NCBI GenBank assembly: GCA_030035585.1 | Contig: CM057466.1 | Coordinates: 59,775,233-59,839,232 of the forward strand | Origin: Dugong dugon | Lineage: Eukaryota; Chordata; Mammalia; Sirenia; Dugongidae | Length of the DNA: 64,000 nucleotides | Direction of reading: 5' to 3' | Shown here: one piece after another, positions 21,963 to 33,317 of the stretch | How the letters are laid out: every line of letters starts with the position of its first letter | Numbering within the stretch: position 1 is the first letter of the stretch | The notes under the pieces: generated by a model | What the model was told of the DNA's origin: nothing | Database searches by the model: none | Seen by the model: only the letters and a program-made list of their open reading frames with translations | Position numbers and translations under genes: made by a program

Positions 21963-23112
21963 ATTTCTGAATTGGTTCAGAACTCTAGATTTGGAAAAGG
22001 CACAGTTTTTGTTGGAGGAGAGGGAAATTTCAAGTGCTATTATTATCCCAAACTGAACTCTGTATGTTCTCATGCTTTTTCTCTAGAATTTGCCTCTCCT
22101 CTGGTTCCTCTTATCTTTCTTAATGCCATATCTCTGTCTCTCTTTTTTCCCTCCCGATGGCTTTTCTAGAACTTTGCTACCTGCAAGTAAAACTTTCTGA
22201 AAATGTCCTTAACCTGTTGTTAATGGAGAAATGGGAGGCTTCACTCCAGTTTTCCTATTCTGTCTGAAGAATACAAAAGGACACATGGGTTCTTTTGAAT
22301 GCTGATCGAGGAAGGAAAAGAAAGACTTTGGCATGGCTGTGACCTGTAGTTAACTGAGCAAAATTTCTCAAGGTACTGCGAGGCAGTCTAAAGGAGGAGT
22401 TCCTGCTCTCATGAAGTTTCTCATTTAAGTAGGAGGATCGTATAAACAAAATATGTACAAAATCACAAATAACGCTAAAATATCAAGACATATAGCAGAT
22501 CCACAGGAAGGATTCATATTGAAACAAGAGTGTTGGTATGATTGGGTGGGATGGGAAGGCTTAGCATGGCTTAGCCCCTAGCATCCATCAGCTACTCTTA
22601 TTATCATTCATGGAGAAGATGAATGTATGGTTTGGGTTGGTCAGGAGACCTGACTTTGCCTCTTGTGTCCAACTAAATTGCTCTTAATTTGAGCTCTGTC
22701 CTAATCCTTCTGGTTTTAGATACCTTGGTGGTCTTACTGTATAGATATGGTTCTGGTTTCTGTTTTGTTTTCTTCTTTCTCAACCCTTATATACATCCTG
22801 GCCTACTTCCAGCAGGTATGAGTCTCACTTCATGAATACAAGAATGATCACATTTTCTTTTCTTTAAATCAATATAAATCTGTTGCTGATCCCCTATCCC
22901 ACAGGACTGTCTGGAAATTCAGTATCAGTCATTTCTAAGGCCCTCTGCTGGCTCTTCTGAATTGTGCAAGGGATTTAGTTCTTAGAGCCTGAGCATCAGG
23001 GAAAATCATCTGATCATTGGTCAACAGTGTGTTCCTCTGACCACAGAAACTGTTATTGTACTGGCCTTCATGGTTCCTTTAGATTGGGAGGCTTTGTTTC
23101 TCATGTGCCATG

Positions 23113-23467
23113 CGTCTTGCTGTTAGATGCCGTCACGTCAGCTCCTGACTCATGGTGACCCCACACACAATAGAATGAAAGGCTGCCCTGGTCCTGTGCC
23201 ATTCTCATAATTGGCTGTGGATCAGACTGTTGTGATTCATAGGGTTTTCATTGGCTGATTTTCAGAAACAGATTGCCAGGCTTTTTTTCCTGGTCCATCT
23301 TAGTCTAGAAGCTCCATAGAAACCTGTCCAGCATCATAGCAACATGCAAGCCTTTACTGACAGATGAGTGGTAGCTATGGTTGCGCCTGAGGAACATTGG
23401 CTGGGAATCGAACCCAGGTCTCCTGCATGGGAGGCAAGAATTCTACCACTGAACAATCACAGCCCCC
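23113..23467 (-). mobile_element. SINE with tRNA-Gly-like head and RTE tail
   Basis: Read on the minus strand from 23467: a tRNA-Gly-like head (gttcagtggtagaattcttg, B box in gggttcgattcccagcc), body, and a tail ending near 23113. The head is among the closest to tRNA-Gly in the window. Its 5' end is near a 5'-truncated RTE LINE. Confidence 0.82.
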
Positions 23468-23631
23468 TGAGATCCTGGAGAAGGTTGAGAGATGGCTGTG
23501 CTGAGGTCCACCCTCTCTAGGTGCCCCACAGAGTGACTCCTACTAGTCTTATTGCCTTGCTAGGTACTCCTGTACTGCAGGGGATCTCAGCTGTTCATAG
23601 GAGTTACACACTTGTCTCTCCATTCCCAGAA

Positions 23632-25082
23632 GGTAGCATATGAGCAAAAACTGATGGTCCTGAAGGAAGATGTCCAAACTGCACTGAAGGCATTGGTGAA
23701 AAACAAGACTCCAGGAATTGACAGAATACCAATAGAGATGTTTCAACAAATGGATACAGCGCTGGAGGTGCTCACTTGTCTATGCCAATAAATTTAGAGG
23801 ACAGTCGCCTGCTCAACCAATTGGAAGAGATCCTTATATGTACCCATTCCAAAGAAAGGTGATCCAACAGAATACAGAAATTATCGAACCATATCATTAA
23901 TATTACAGACAAGTAAAATTTTGCTGAAGATCATTCAAAAGCCTTTGCAGCAGTACATCAACAGGGACAGAAATTCAAGCTGGATTCAGAAAAGGATGGG
24001 GAATGACAGATATCATTGCTGACGTCAGATGGACCTTGGCTGAAAACAGAGAATACCAGAAAGATGTTTACCTGTGTTTTATTGACGATGCAAAGGCATT
24101 CGACTATGTGGATCATAACAAATTATTGTTAACATTATAAAGACTGAGAATTTCGGAACACGTAATTGTGCTCATGCGGAACCAAGAGGCATAGACCAAG
24201 AGGCAGTCATTTAAACAGAACAAAGGGATACTACATGGTTTAAAGTCATGAAAGGTGTGGGTCAGGGTTGAATCCTTTCACCATACTTATTCAGTCTGTA
24301 TGCTGAGCAAATAATCTGAGAAACCAGACTATATAAGAAGAAGAACATGGCATCAGGATTGGAGGAAGACTCATAAACAATCTGTGATGTGCCGATGACA
24401 CAACCTTGCTTGCTGAAAGTGAAGAGGACTTGAAGCACTTACTGATGAAGATCAAAGACTATACAGCTTTCAGTATGGATTACACCTCAACATAAAGAAA
24501 AGAACAATCCTCACAAGTGGGCCAATAAGCAACGTCATAATAAATGGAGAAAAGATTGAAGCTGTGAAGGATTTCATTTTACTTGGATCCGCAATCAACA
24601 CCCATGGAAGCAACAGTCAAGAAATCCAACAACATATTGCAGTGGGCAAATCTGCAGCAAAAGACCTCTTTAAAGTGTTAAAAGGCAAAGATGCCACTTT
24701 GAGGACTAAGGTGCTCCTGACCCAAGCCATGATATTTTCAATTGCCGCATATGCATGTGAAAGCTGGGCAATGAATAAGGAAGACCGAAGAATTGATGCC
24801 TTTGAATTATGGTGTTGGGGAAGAATATTGACTGCCAAAAGAATGAACAAATCTGTCTTGGAAGAAGTACACCCAGAATGCTCCTTACAAGCAAGGATGG
24901 CGAAACTACATCTCACCTACTTTGGACATGTTATCAGGTGGGATCAGTCCCTGGTGGAAGGACATCATGCTTGGTACAGTAGAGGGTCAGCGAAAAAAGG
25001 GGAAGACAGCGTCAAGACCCTGTGTCAAGATGAATTGACACAGTGGCTGCAACAAAAGGCTCAAACACAGCAAAGGTTGTGA
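23632..25082 (+). pseudogene. RTE reverse transcriptase, degenerate
   Basis: RT landmarks in order: VKNKTPGIDRIPIEMFQQMD (about 23695), CFIDDAKAFDYVDHNK with the motif A aspartates (about 24075), the catalytic block CADDTTLLAESEEDLKH at 24388 (usual form YADD or CADD) and the C-terminal open stretch 24564-25082 with CESW, DAFELWCWGRI and LHLTYFGHVIR. Stops and frameshifts separate these blocks (a taa at 23789 and another near 24137), so no continuous protein remains. Confidence 0.85.
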
Positions 25083-25172
25083 GGATGGTCCAGGACCAGG
25101 CAGTGCTTCATTCTGCTGTACATAGGGTTGCTATGAGTCAGAACTGACTCAACGGCACACAACAACAACATA
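23632..25172 (+). mobile_element. RTE-type LINE (BovB relative), 5'-truncated
   Basis: Covers the end of the linker, the reverse transcriptase and the C-terminal region of an RTE LINE on the plus strand. It ends in the tail agggttgctatgagtcagaa, then a caacaacaac tract at 25150-25172. It starts abruptly at ggtagcatatgag, where the second RTE copy (28607-31788) has continuous upstream sequence. The endonuclease is absent. The tail is the one used by the SINEs of the window, which links the two as autonomous and dependent partners. Confidence 0.88.
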
Positions 25173-26112
25173 TTCTCCTAGGATCGGCTTAGTGTTTTAC
25201 CAAAGGAGCGAGAGCTACTGACTTTAAGTAGCTTGTGTTTTCTCTCTCAAATTCTGTGTAAGAAAATAATAAGCACCTAGCTCCTATTTGGAAGGGAGTG
25301 GCAGAGTGGAGGAGGAGAGGAAAACGCAGTGAGAACCCAGGCAAATGATATCTCAGAAAATTATCCTTCCATAGTCTGGTTTCTGTTTTTCTTTTTTTTC
25401 ACTCCTGCCTGGTTTTCTCCTTATGACAGAATAGGTTTCTTTGCCTTGTCGACTCCCTCTCCTCTCCCTCCCTCATTAAGCACCCATTTGCCTGGTGCAA
25501 AGTTCTAGACGTATAATTCTCCTTGAACTGATTTACCATATGCAAAGGATCAGAAGATTTTTGGGGCAACGACATACCAGAGCCAGAAATTATTTCTTAT
25601 CACTTGTGTGTCCCAGGAGGCAAGTGGAGTTTTAGAGGACTCATTCTGCATATGGTTCGCCAAAGATTATTTCATAGAAACATCCTCAGTATTTATGGAG
25701 GCTCTGGCCAAGCTATTAACCAAGTGAGCCGATCGATTGTCGAGCCCGGTTTCCACATTCGTATTAGAAGTCAATCGGAAAAGACAAGATTTCCAAGCAG
25801 TTTATAGCCCACTTTATTTCTACCACCCCATGATTGTGGTAACACTATTACTCTGATTGGAAAAAATTGTTGTCTAATGATAGTAAAATGTACATCCACT
25901 GATAAACTGTGACCAGCTCTTAGTTTTTTGCAAGGGCTGGGAAAATTAAGATGTCATTAAATATTTTATCTCCCTTTCTTCATGCTATGGCTTTAATGCT
26001 GTGTTCAAAGATCATTACTCAGTAAGGCCGGCGAGTCTCCTTGGCTTTGATGACATTCTTTACATGAGCATGTAATATTCATTATTACTCTCTGTTACCT
26101 GCTTTTTCCCAT

Positions 26113-26150
<38 letters not shown>

Positions 26151-26549
26151 TGTATATGAGGTTCTACTCAGACTAAATTATTTTACATAGACTATATGGG
26201 TTATAGGAGGTTATAAGAAAAACCAATCCAAAGTCTCCAGAATTGTCAATGGAAATCAGTAGGATGCATTTTAGAGCAAAATGTATTTTCACAATGCTGC
26301 AGGTCCTGATTAATATGCAGGCTTATTGAATTATTGGGCTAGTGCTCCAAGGTTATGTACAGCTTTCAAAGAGTGAGTCTGTAAGGTAGTTATGTCTTCA
26401 TCTCTATGAAGGCAGAGTTAGGGACATGCTGCAGAAAGGGGCAAGAAGGCATGTAAGAAGACTATAAAAGACAAGGAGCAAGAAGGAAAAATGTAGACAG
26501 GGCTATGACTCACTGGATTATGTTTCCAAGTTTCCCTCCCTAGTGATTA
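25173..26549. other. Repeat-poor sequence, possible conserved non-coding DNA
   Basis: About 1.4 kb without a recognised repeat except a (TA)n tract at 26113. 25490-26100 has balanced composition, retained CpGs (gccgatcgattgtcgagccc near 25727) and octamer-like atgcaaa (25541), features often seen in conserved enhancers. No ORF of note. Confidence 0.4.
26113..26158. repeat. (TA)n microsatellite
   Basis: Alternating TA broken twice by tgta, about 45 bp. Confidence 0.9.
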
Positions 26550-27515
26550 TGGATAGCATTTGAGTTACGACGTACAGCACTTACAATTGTCTTTTTTTTT
26601 TTTTTTATGCATGCTCAGATATTCAATTTTATGATTTACCGTTCAAAATGTTGTTGTATAGCAGGCTATGGTCTGGTCTACAATGAAGTTGGTGTGAGTG
26701 TCTGGAGTTGTAACAGATAGAAAGTTGGGCAACGTCCAACTCTAAGGACATATGACAATTGAACTGCGCATGTGCTTGATAGCCCTTGCGACTCTGACTT
26801 CATTGTTAAGACACTGACACCAGCTTCGTTGTAGACTAGGCCTATAACCAAAAAACCAAGCCCCTTGCCATCTAGTCGAGTCCAGCTCATAGTGACCCTA
26901 GAGGACAGAGTAGAACTGTCCCATAGGGCTTCTAAGGAGCTGCTGATGGATTCAAACTGCTGACCTTTTGGTTAGCAGCCGTAGCTCTTAACCACTCCGC
27001 CACCAGGGCTCCTATAGATCGCACTACAGGCATGGTCTACACCTTCATTATAGTGTGATCTTATTCAGCCTTTGGTACCATAAGAAGCATCAGTTGTTAA
27101 TCTGAAGCTGAGTTATTGAAGTTTCTCTAACTGTAACACCTGCACTGCTTATACCTCCAACAATATGTCTAGCAAAGAGGGCATGTTACTGAAAGTTCTA
27201 ATCCAGAAAAGAAGGTGAGGAAGGTTATAGACATGGATATGAAGTGGAGTTACTACTGCAACTGACAAAATGCCAATGTCATCCAACTTTTCTTCATTGT
27301 TGGAGTAAATTTTTATGATTTGTGTATTTTTTTAATGTATGTATGTATTAAAATATATCTGTAAGTTTATATGTAATGTTTCCAACTCTTTTTATAAAGA
27401 CAATAATAATGAAAAGTAAAAGAAAAAAAAATAACTATTTGACTTACGTCAGAACCAACTTACGACAGAGTCGTTGGAATGGAAGCCCATCGTAAATCAA
27501 GGACCAAGTGTACTT
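26550..27515 (-). mobile_element. Unassigned interspersed element, DNA-transposon-like, with a SINE inside
   Basis: Read on the minus strand from 27515, the start (ttggtccttgatttacgatg, then gactctgtcgtaagttgg, ttctgacgtaagtcaaat, a T-rich run and ttttcattattattgtcttt) matches 63707-63835 on the plus strand block by block. Its other end (taagtgctgtacgtcgtaac near 26580-26560) matches 63950-63980. The terminal phrase 'cttgatttacgatggg' recalls Tigger/pogo-like MITE ends. A SINE (26847-27010) and an internal inverted repeat (26667-26712 with 26800-26847) lie within. The family name is not known to me. Confidence 0.5.
26847..27010 (-). mobile_element. Short-type tRNA-derived SINE with RTE tail
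   Basis: Minus strand: head agccctggtggcggagtggt, B box region in agcagtttgaatccatca, tail agggtcactatgagctgga. Flanked by cctata at 26841 and 27011. It sits inside the unassigned element 26550-27515. Confidence 0.85.
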
Positions 27516-27783
27516 TTAGCAATGAGGACCATCCATGTTCTACGTGGGAGGGTTTAGGCCTTGCCTTGATAAGGATTACGAAGATGAACAAAATTGATTC
27601 AGATGCCACGCAGGTCCCTGTCTGATGTAACTCACAGAAGTGACATCAAACTGAGCCTCTCTTGAACAGTTTTCTTTCAGTCTCACATCTGAGAGTATTT
27701 CTGTCATTGATTTGGCCACTAGGAAGCTTGAAGCCACATTCTGGCCTCACCTCTTGCAACTACACATGGTCTCATGCCATGAT

Positions 27784-28066
27784 CTTGTTAGCTGCCGTCG
27801 GCTCAGCTGACTCATGGCGACCCCGTGAACAATAGGATCCATAGGGTTTTCGTTGGCTGATTTTTTGGAACTAGATCACCAGGTCTTTATTCCTAGTCTG
27901 TCTGAATCGGAAAGCTTCACTAAAACCTGTTCAACAATATAGCAAGACACAAGCTTCCACTGACAGATGGGTGGTGGCTGTGCTTGAAGTGCATTGGCCA
28001 GGAACTGAACCTGGGTCTCCCGTATGGAAGGTGAGAATTCTACCACTGAGTCATCTCTGTCCCCCT
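27784..28066 (-). mobile_element. SINE with tRNA-Gly-like head and RTE tail
   Basis: Minus strand head near 28066-28000 (tcagtggtagaattctcacc, B box in cccaggttcagttcctgg), body, and tail (cgccatgagtcagctgag) ending near 27784. Diverged. Confidence 0.8.
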
Positions 28067-28597
28067 TGCCCTGTTCTTACTTCTGGCTTCTACTAGCTTC
28101 ATCTCCTCATCTGCCTTTGCCCTGATTCCCTCAACTATTTTATGCTTTTGTAATGTGTATACTTTTGTAAGTTGCCTGAAATCCTTTGTGGATTGAGGTG
28201 AGGATAAATATAGGCAAAGAAGGAAAATGAATTATGGAGCTTTCACTGAGCCTGATAGTTCATGTAATAGGACACTGGGGGCTTGGACATGATGAGAGAT
28301 TCTTCTTTCCAAAGTACTTAGTGTCTTGTGCTTAATAGGCACTTGTAGCTATTTTCAGATCTTAATATTGGGACATATGTTCTAAGATAGAGTCTGACAC
28401 AATGACATCAGGACAAAATATTTGGAAGAGGCTTGTTCAATAGAAGATGAATGGTCACAATATTTATAGATTAAATAATACATGAAGAGCAAGGAGCAGG
28501 CAGGAAAGCAAGAGAAACAACATACATTTCTACAGTTGGAAATAAAGTATAAATTTGATTTGAACAGCTATATACAAAGTAATTTTAAAATTCGTAA
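28067..28597. other. No recognisable feature
   Basis: About 530 bp of single-copy-looking AT-rich sequence between a SINE and the second RTE LINE. Confidence 0.45.
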
Positions 28598-28619
28598 CAT
28601 TAAACTCTAAATCTATTCT

Positions 28620-29463
28620 TGACATGGTCTCTAAATTCAGGTGGGATATACTCAAGGTTATACTTTGGCTCTCATAGATTTATTTTAATTTTATTCAGCT
28701 TCGGCTTGTACTTGCATATGAGCAATTGATGGTCTATAGTTGGCCCTTGGCCTTGTTCTGACTGATGATATTGAGCTTCTTCATTGCCACTTTCCACAAA
28801 AGTAGTAGGTTTGATGATTCCTGTGTATTCCATCTGGTGTGGTCCACATGTATAGTCACCATCTATGTTGTTGAAAAAAGGTATTTCCAATGCATAGGTC
28901 ATTGGTCTTGCAAAATTCTATCATATGATCTCCGGCATCATTTCTATAACCAAGGTCAATTTTCCAACTACTAATCCCTCTTATTTATTTCCAACTTTTG
29001 AATTCCAATAATCAATAATTATCAACATATTTTGATTGCGTGTTTGATCAATTTCAGACTGTACAAGTTTGTAAAAATCTTCAGTTTCTTCATGTTTGGT
29101 GTTAGTGGTTGGTGCATGAATTTGAATAATTGTTGTGGTAACTGGTCTTCCTTGTAGGCGTATGGATGTTATCCTATCACTGACAGCATTGTGCTTTAGG
29201 ATAGCTCTTGAGATGTTCTTTTTGACAGTGAATGTAATGCCATTTCTCTTCAATGTGCCATTCCTGGTGTAGTAGACTGTATGATTGTCTGATTCAAAAT
29301 GGCCAATACCAGTCCATTTCGGTTCACTAATGCCTAGGATTTTGATCTTCAAGCACTCCATTTCATTTTTGACAACTTCCCATTTTCTTAGATTTGTACT
29401 TCGTACGTTCCATGTTCTGATTATTAATGATATTTGCAGCTGTTTCTTCTCATTTTGAGTCAT
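28620..29463 (-). pseudogene. RTE endonuclease domain, inverted relative to the rest
   Basis: APE-type endonuclease of an RTE LINE: RTWNVRSTNLRKWEVVKNEM, then ILGISEPKWTGIGHFESD with the catalytic glutamate, then IIQIHAPTTNTKHEETEDFY and IIIDYWNSKVGNK where IIGDWNAKVG is usual. A frameshifted stretch (AGDHMIEFCKTNDLCIGNT in another frame, 28960-28890) follows, then DHQLLICKYKPKLNKIKINL ending at a stop near 28672. The catalytic GDWN has become DYWN, and stops are present. Confidence 0.85.
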
Positions 29464-29484
29464 ACCACATCAGCCAATGAATCT

Positions 29485-31700
29485 CAAAATAGATTTGATG
29501 CATTGAACACTAATGACTGAAGACCAGACGAATTGTGGGATGACATCAATAGCATCATACATGAAGAAAGCAAAAGGCTATTAAAAAGACAGGAAAGAAA
29601 GAAAAGACCAAAATAGATATCAGAAGAGACTCTGAAACTTGCTCTTGAATGTAGAGTGGCTAAGGTGAATGGAAGAAATGATGAAGTAAAAGCGCTGAAC
29701 AGAAGATTTCAAAGGACAACTCAAGAAGACAAAGTAAAGTATTATAATGAAATGTGCAAAGACCTGGAGTTAGAAAACCAAAAGGGAAGGACATGCTTGG
29801 CATTTCTCAAGCTGAAAGAACTGAAGAAAAAATTCAAGCCTCGAGTTACAATACTGAAGGATTCTATGGGCCAAATATTGAAGGATGCAGAAAGCATCAA
29901 AAGAAGATGGAAGGAATCACTGTACCAAAAAGAATTGGTCGATGCTCAACAATTTCAGGAGGTAGCATATGACCAAGAACTGATGGCACTGAAGGAAGAA
30001 GTCTGAGCTGCACTGAAGGCATTGGTGAAAAACAAGCCTCCAGGAATTGATGAAATACCAATTGAGATGTTTCAACAAATGGATGCAGTGCTGGAGATGC
30101 TCAGTTGTCTATGCCAAGAAATTTGGAAGACAGCTACCTGGCTAACTGACTAGAAGAGATCCATATTTATGTCCATTACAAAGAAAGGTGATTCAATAGA
30201 ATATGGAAATTATTGAACAATATCATCAATATCACACACAAGTAATATATATTTTTATTGTACTTTAGATGAAGGTTTACAGAATAGTTTCTCATTAAAC
30301 TGTACACATATTGTTTTATGACAATGGTTAACAACCCCACAACATGTCAACACTGTCCCTTCTCAACCTTGGGTTCCCTATTACCAGGTTTCCTGTCCCC
30401 TCCTGCCTTCTAGTCCTTGCCCCTGGACTGTTGTGTCCCATTAATCTCATTTTGTTTTATAGGGCTGTCTAATCTTTGGCTGAACGGTGAACCTGGGGAG
30501 TGACTTCGTTACTGAGCTAAAAGGGTGTCCAGGGGCCATACGTTCAGGGTTTCTTCAGTCTCTGTCAGGCCAGTAAGTCTGGTCTTTTTTTGTGAGTTAG
30601 AATTTTGTTCTACATTTTTCTCCAGCTCTGTCCGGGACCCTTTGTTGCCTTGTCAGAGCAGTCAGTGGTGGTAGCCAGGCACCATCTAGCTATACCGGAC
30701 TCAGTCTGGTGGAGGCAGTGGTAGTTGTGGTCCTTTAGTCCTTTAGACTAATGTTTTCCTTGTATCTTGTTTTTTTCATTCTCCCTTACTTCTGAAGGGG
30801 TGAGACCAGTGGAATATGTTAGATGGCTGCTCACAGGCTTTTAAGACCTCAGACACTACTCAACAAGGTAGAATGTATAACATTTTCTGTATAAACTGTG
30901 TTATGCCAATTGAGTTAGATGTTCGCTACTTATTCAATCTGTATGCTGAGCAAATAATCTGAGAAGCCGGACTATGTAAGAAGAACGCAGCTTCAGGATT
31001 GGAGGAAGACTCATTAACAACCTGTGTTATGCAGATGACACAACCTTCCTTGCTGAAAGTGAAGAGGACTTGAAGCACTTACTGATGAAGATCAAAGACC
31101 ACAGCCTTCAGTATGGATTACTCCTCAACATAAAGAAAAGAACAATCCTCACAACTGGACCAATAAGCAACATCATGATAAATAGAGAAAAATTGAAGTT
31201 GTCAAGGATTTCATTTTAATTGGATCCACAATGAATGCCCATGGAAGCAGCAGTCAAGAAATCAAATGACATATTGCATTGGGCAAATCTGCTTCAGAAG
31301 TCCTCTTTAAAGTGCTATAAAGCAGAGATGTCACTTTGAGGACTAAGGTGTGCTTGATCCAAGCCATGCATGTGAAAGCTGGACAATGAATAAGGAAGAC
31401 CGGAGAAGAACTGATGCCTTTGAATTATGGTGTTGGCAAAGAATATAGAATACAGCATAGACTGCCAGAAGAATGAACTCTCTGTCTTGAAAGAAGTACG
31501 GCCAGAATGGTCTTTAGAAGCGAGGATGGCGAGACTTCATCTCACATATTTTGGACATATTATCAGGACGGATCAGTCTCTGGAGAAGGACATCATGCTT
31601 CGTAAAGGAGTGGATCAGTGAAAAAGAGGAAGACCCTCAACGAGAGGGATTGAGGTGGTTGCAACAATGGGCTCAAATATAGCAATGTTTGTGAGGATGG
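29485..31700 (+). pseudogene. RTE linker and reverse transcriptase, interrupted and degenerate
   Basis: Linker RPDELWDDINSIIHEESKRL (29519) and the open stretch 29656-30006 (VKALNRRFQRTTQEDKVKYY, KEELV-like region), then a stop at 30004-30006. VKNKPPGIDEIPIEMFQQMD follows at about 30026. After the L1 insertion it resumes at 30926 with the region before the catalytic site. YADDTTFLAESEEDLKHLL is intact at 31028-31039 and onward. The C-terminal block LHLTYFGHIIRTDQSLEKD is at about 31537. Motif A is in the deleted part. Confidence 0.82.
30246..30925 (-). mobile_element. 5'-truncated L1 inside the RTE LINE
   Basis: Starts with tatatatttttattgtactt (L1 3' end on the minus strand) and follows the L1 3' UTR to gccaattgagttagatgttc. 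It lacks a target duplication, and the RTE sequence does not resume where it stopped, which suggests a target deletion. Confidence 0.88.
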
Positions 31701-31921
31701 TGCAGGACCTGGCTGTTTTTCCTTCTGTTATACATAGGCTCCTATGAGTCAGAATCGACTTGACGGCATCTAACAACAGTAACAACAACACTAAACTGCT
31801 ACTTGGAATTTTTTTTACCAAGACTAAAGCATATCTTTTGGGTTGGAGGAATTTAATGAATTATAAAAACTAAAAACTATCATAATTTTTAGATGTATCC
31901 TCTATCTGGGAGAAAGACGTG

Positions 31922-32032
31922 ACTGCTTCTGTAAAGATTTACATCCTAAGGGGCAGTTCTACTCAGTTCTGTGGGGTCGCTATGAGTTGGAATCGACTCG
32001 ACAGCAGTAAGTTTGGTTTGGGTTTTGGTTTT
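31922..32032 (+). mobile_element. SINE fragment (body and tail)
   Basis: ctgcttctgtaaagattta, aggggcagttctactcag and tggggtcgctatgagttgga, then a ggtttgggttttggtttt end. The tRNA head is missing. Confidence 0.8.
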
Positions 32033-33317
32033 ATCCTGTATCTATTCCCTAAACTCTGAGATCAGAAATCTGAAGACCTAGGTGACTGCTTGTTCTCCTT
32101 TTAAGAACAGATTACTCCATGGCAAATGCAATGCCCCCTGGATGTTGTCAGTAGGATTTTAACTCCTGTCAGGACAAAGAGGTGGGCTCTGGCTAGCTGT
32201 TGGTAATGTCAGCTTCAGCTCTAATTCTGGATTCTATGGAGAACATTTATTTATTTATTTAACATAGATCCGAGGTGAGAAGGCACCTCTTCCCACTCTC
32301 CATCCACACAGGAGACTCACTGCGCTCAGACTGCGTTCCAACCCTCTAGCTCACAGCTTCTCCTGTCACTTTTAGAGTTAATGAAGTCAATCAAAATCTC
32401 CCAGCAAAATTATTTCAGTCTCTGGAGATAGACTATGCCAGGTGGGATGATGTCCAGTTAGGAAAACATGATCGCATGTCCCAAATGACAGAAATATTTG
32501 CTCTGGGTCTGAGCAAGGGCGGGTGTGAAAACCTTCATCCTGAAATGCTGAGGGCTGTGTATTCACCTGGTTGAAATGAAGCTCTTTATCCTAAGTATCA
32601 TTTTAAGCAGCATAGTGGCAGGACAAAACATTTGAATAAAAGTAGTGATGGCATTTGTCACAACCCACCCCTTTCCCCGAATCTGTAGTACTGTGTGTGC
32701 ATCAGGTGCATGCTAAAACTCATTTAATCTAATCACCTCTGAAGATGGAGAAGAGTGTGCTCATATAAATGTCAAGTTGGGACATAATTTAGCTGATCTC
32801 GGGGATTTATCGATATTGCCAGACTTCCTCTTTATTTGATCTTGGTGAAACAAATTAAATGTGTCTCTTTGATTGTAAACCAGGTAAGAGTAGGAGATTA
32901 GAATCTGTGAATTTCTCATCTGAATGCAATAATCACACAGCCAGTCCTGATTTAAGGAGGCTGCGAGGTTCCCTCTGCGTGTGGGAACAACAGGAGGAAA
33001 CCAAGATAAAACTATCTTGGCCTTGCCTTTACCTACTAGTTGGTGGTTGTCTCCCTGACAACATTACTAGATGTATTACTAGAGTGGAGCAGAGGTGAAG
33101 TAAAAAACAAAAGCAAAACTGGACTTGAATATTAGAGGGCAAATTTCTCTTTGTGTACATCTGGAGCTGGTCATCATGCTCAGCCACAGCAGAGCTAAAC
33201 ATCCAGAAACACACTGACCTCTGGTAGAGAAAAAAGCCGTTGACCGCGCCTCAGGAAGCTCAGGGCTCAGTTAGGCCCACTGGGCTTGGAGAATGCATCT
33301 TGAAAGAATAGTTGAGA
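32033..33317. other. Repeat-poor sequence, no gene recognised
   Basis: About 1.3 kb. A short (ttta)n run lies near 32247. 32350-32630 has an evenly mixed composition, and I cannot match it to any repeat. The open frames are short. Confidence 0.4.

Larger units (their letters stand above)
20509..23112. other. Long repeat-poor stretch, no gene recognised
   Basis: About 2.6 kb without a recognised mobile element apart from the local duplication listed separately (21462 and 21836). Open frames here reach only about 80 codons and none resembles a known protein. Pyrimidine-rich runs occur around 21150-21350. Confidence 0.45.
28607..31788 (+). mobile_element. RTE LINE with inverted 5' end and an internal L1 replacement
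   Basis: The 3' part (about 29485 to 31788) is plus-strand linker, RT and tail. The 5' part (28607 to about 29470) is the endonuclease region in minus orientation. The last inverted codons (VKNRF near 28620) overlap in meaning with the first plus-strand linker codons (QNRFDALNTND near 29485), and both joints carry aatagattt. Probable target duplication: cattaaact at 28598 and cactaaact at 31789. An L1 fragment (30246-30925) lies inside, and about 367 bp of RT present in the other RTE copy is missing there. Confidence 0.85.
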
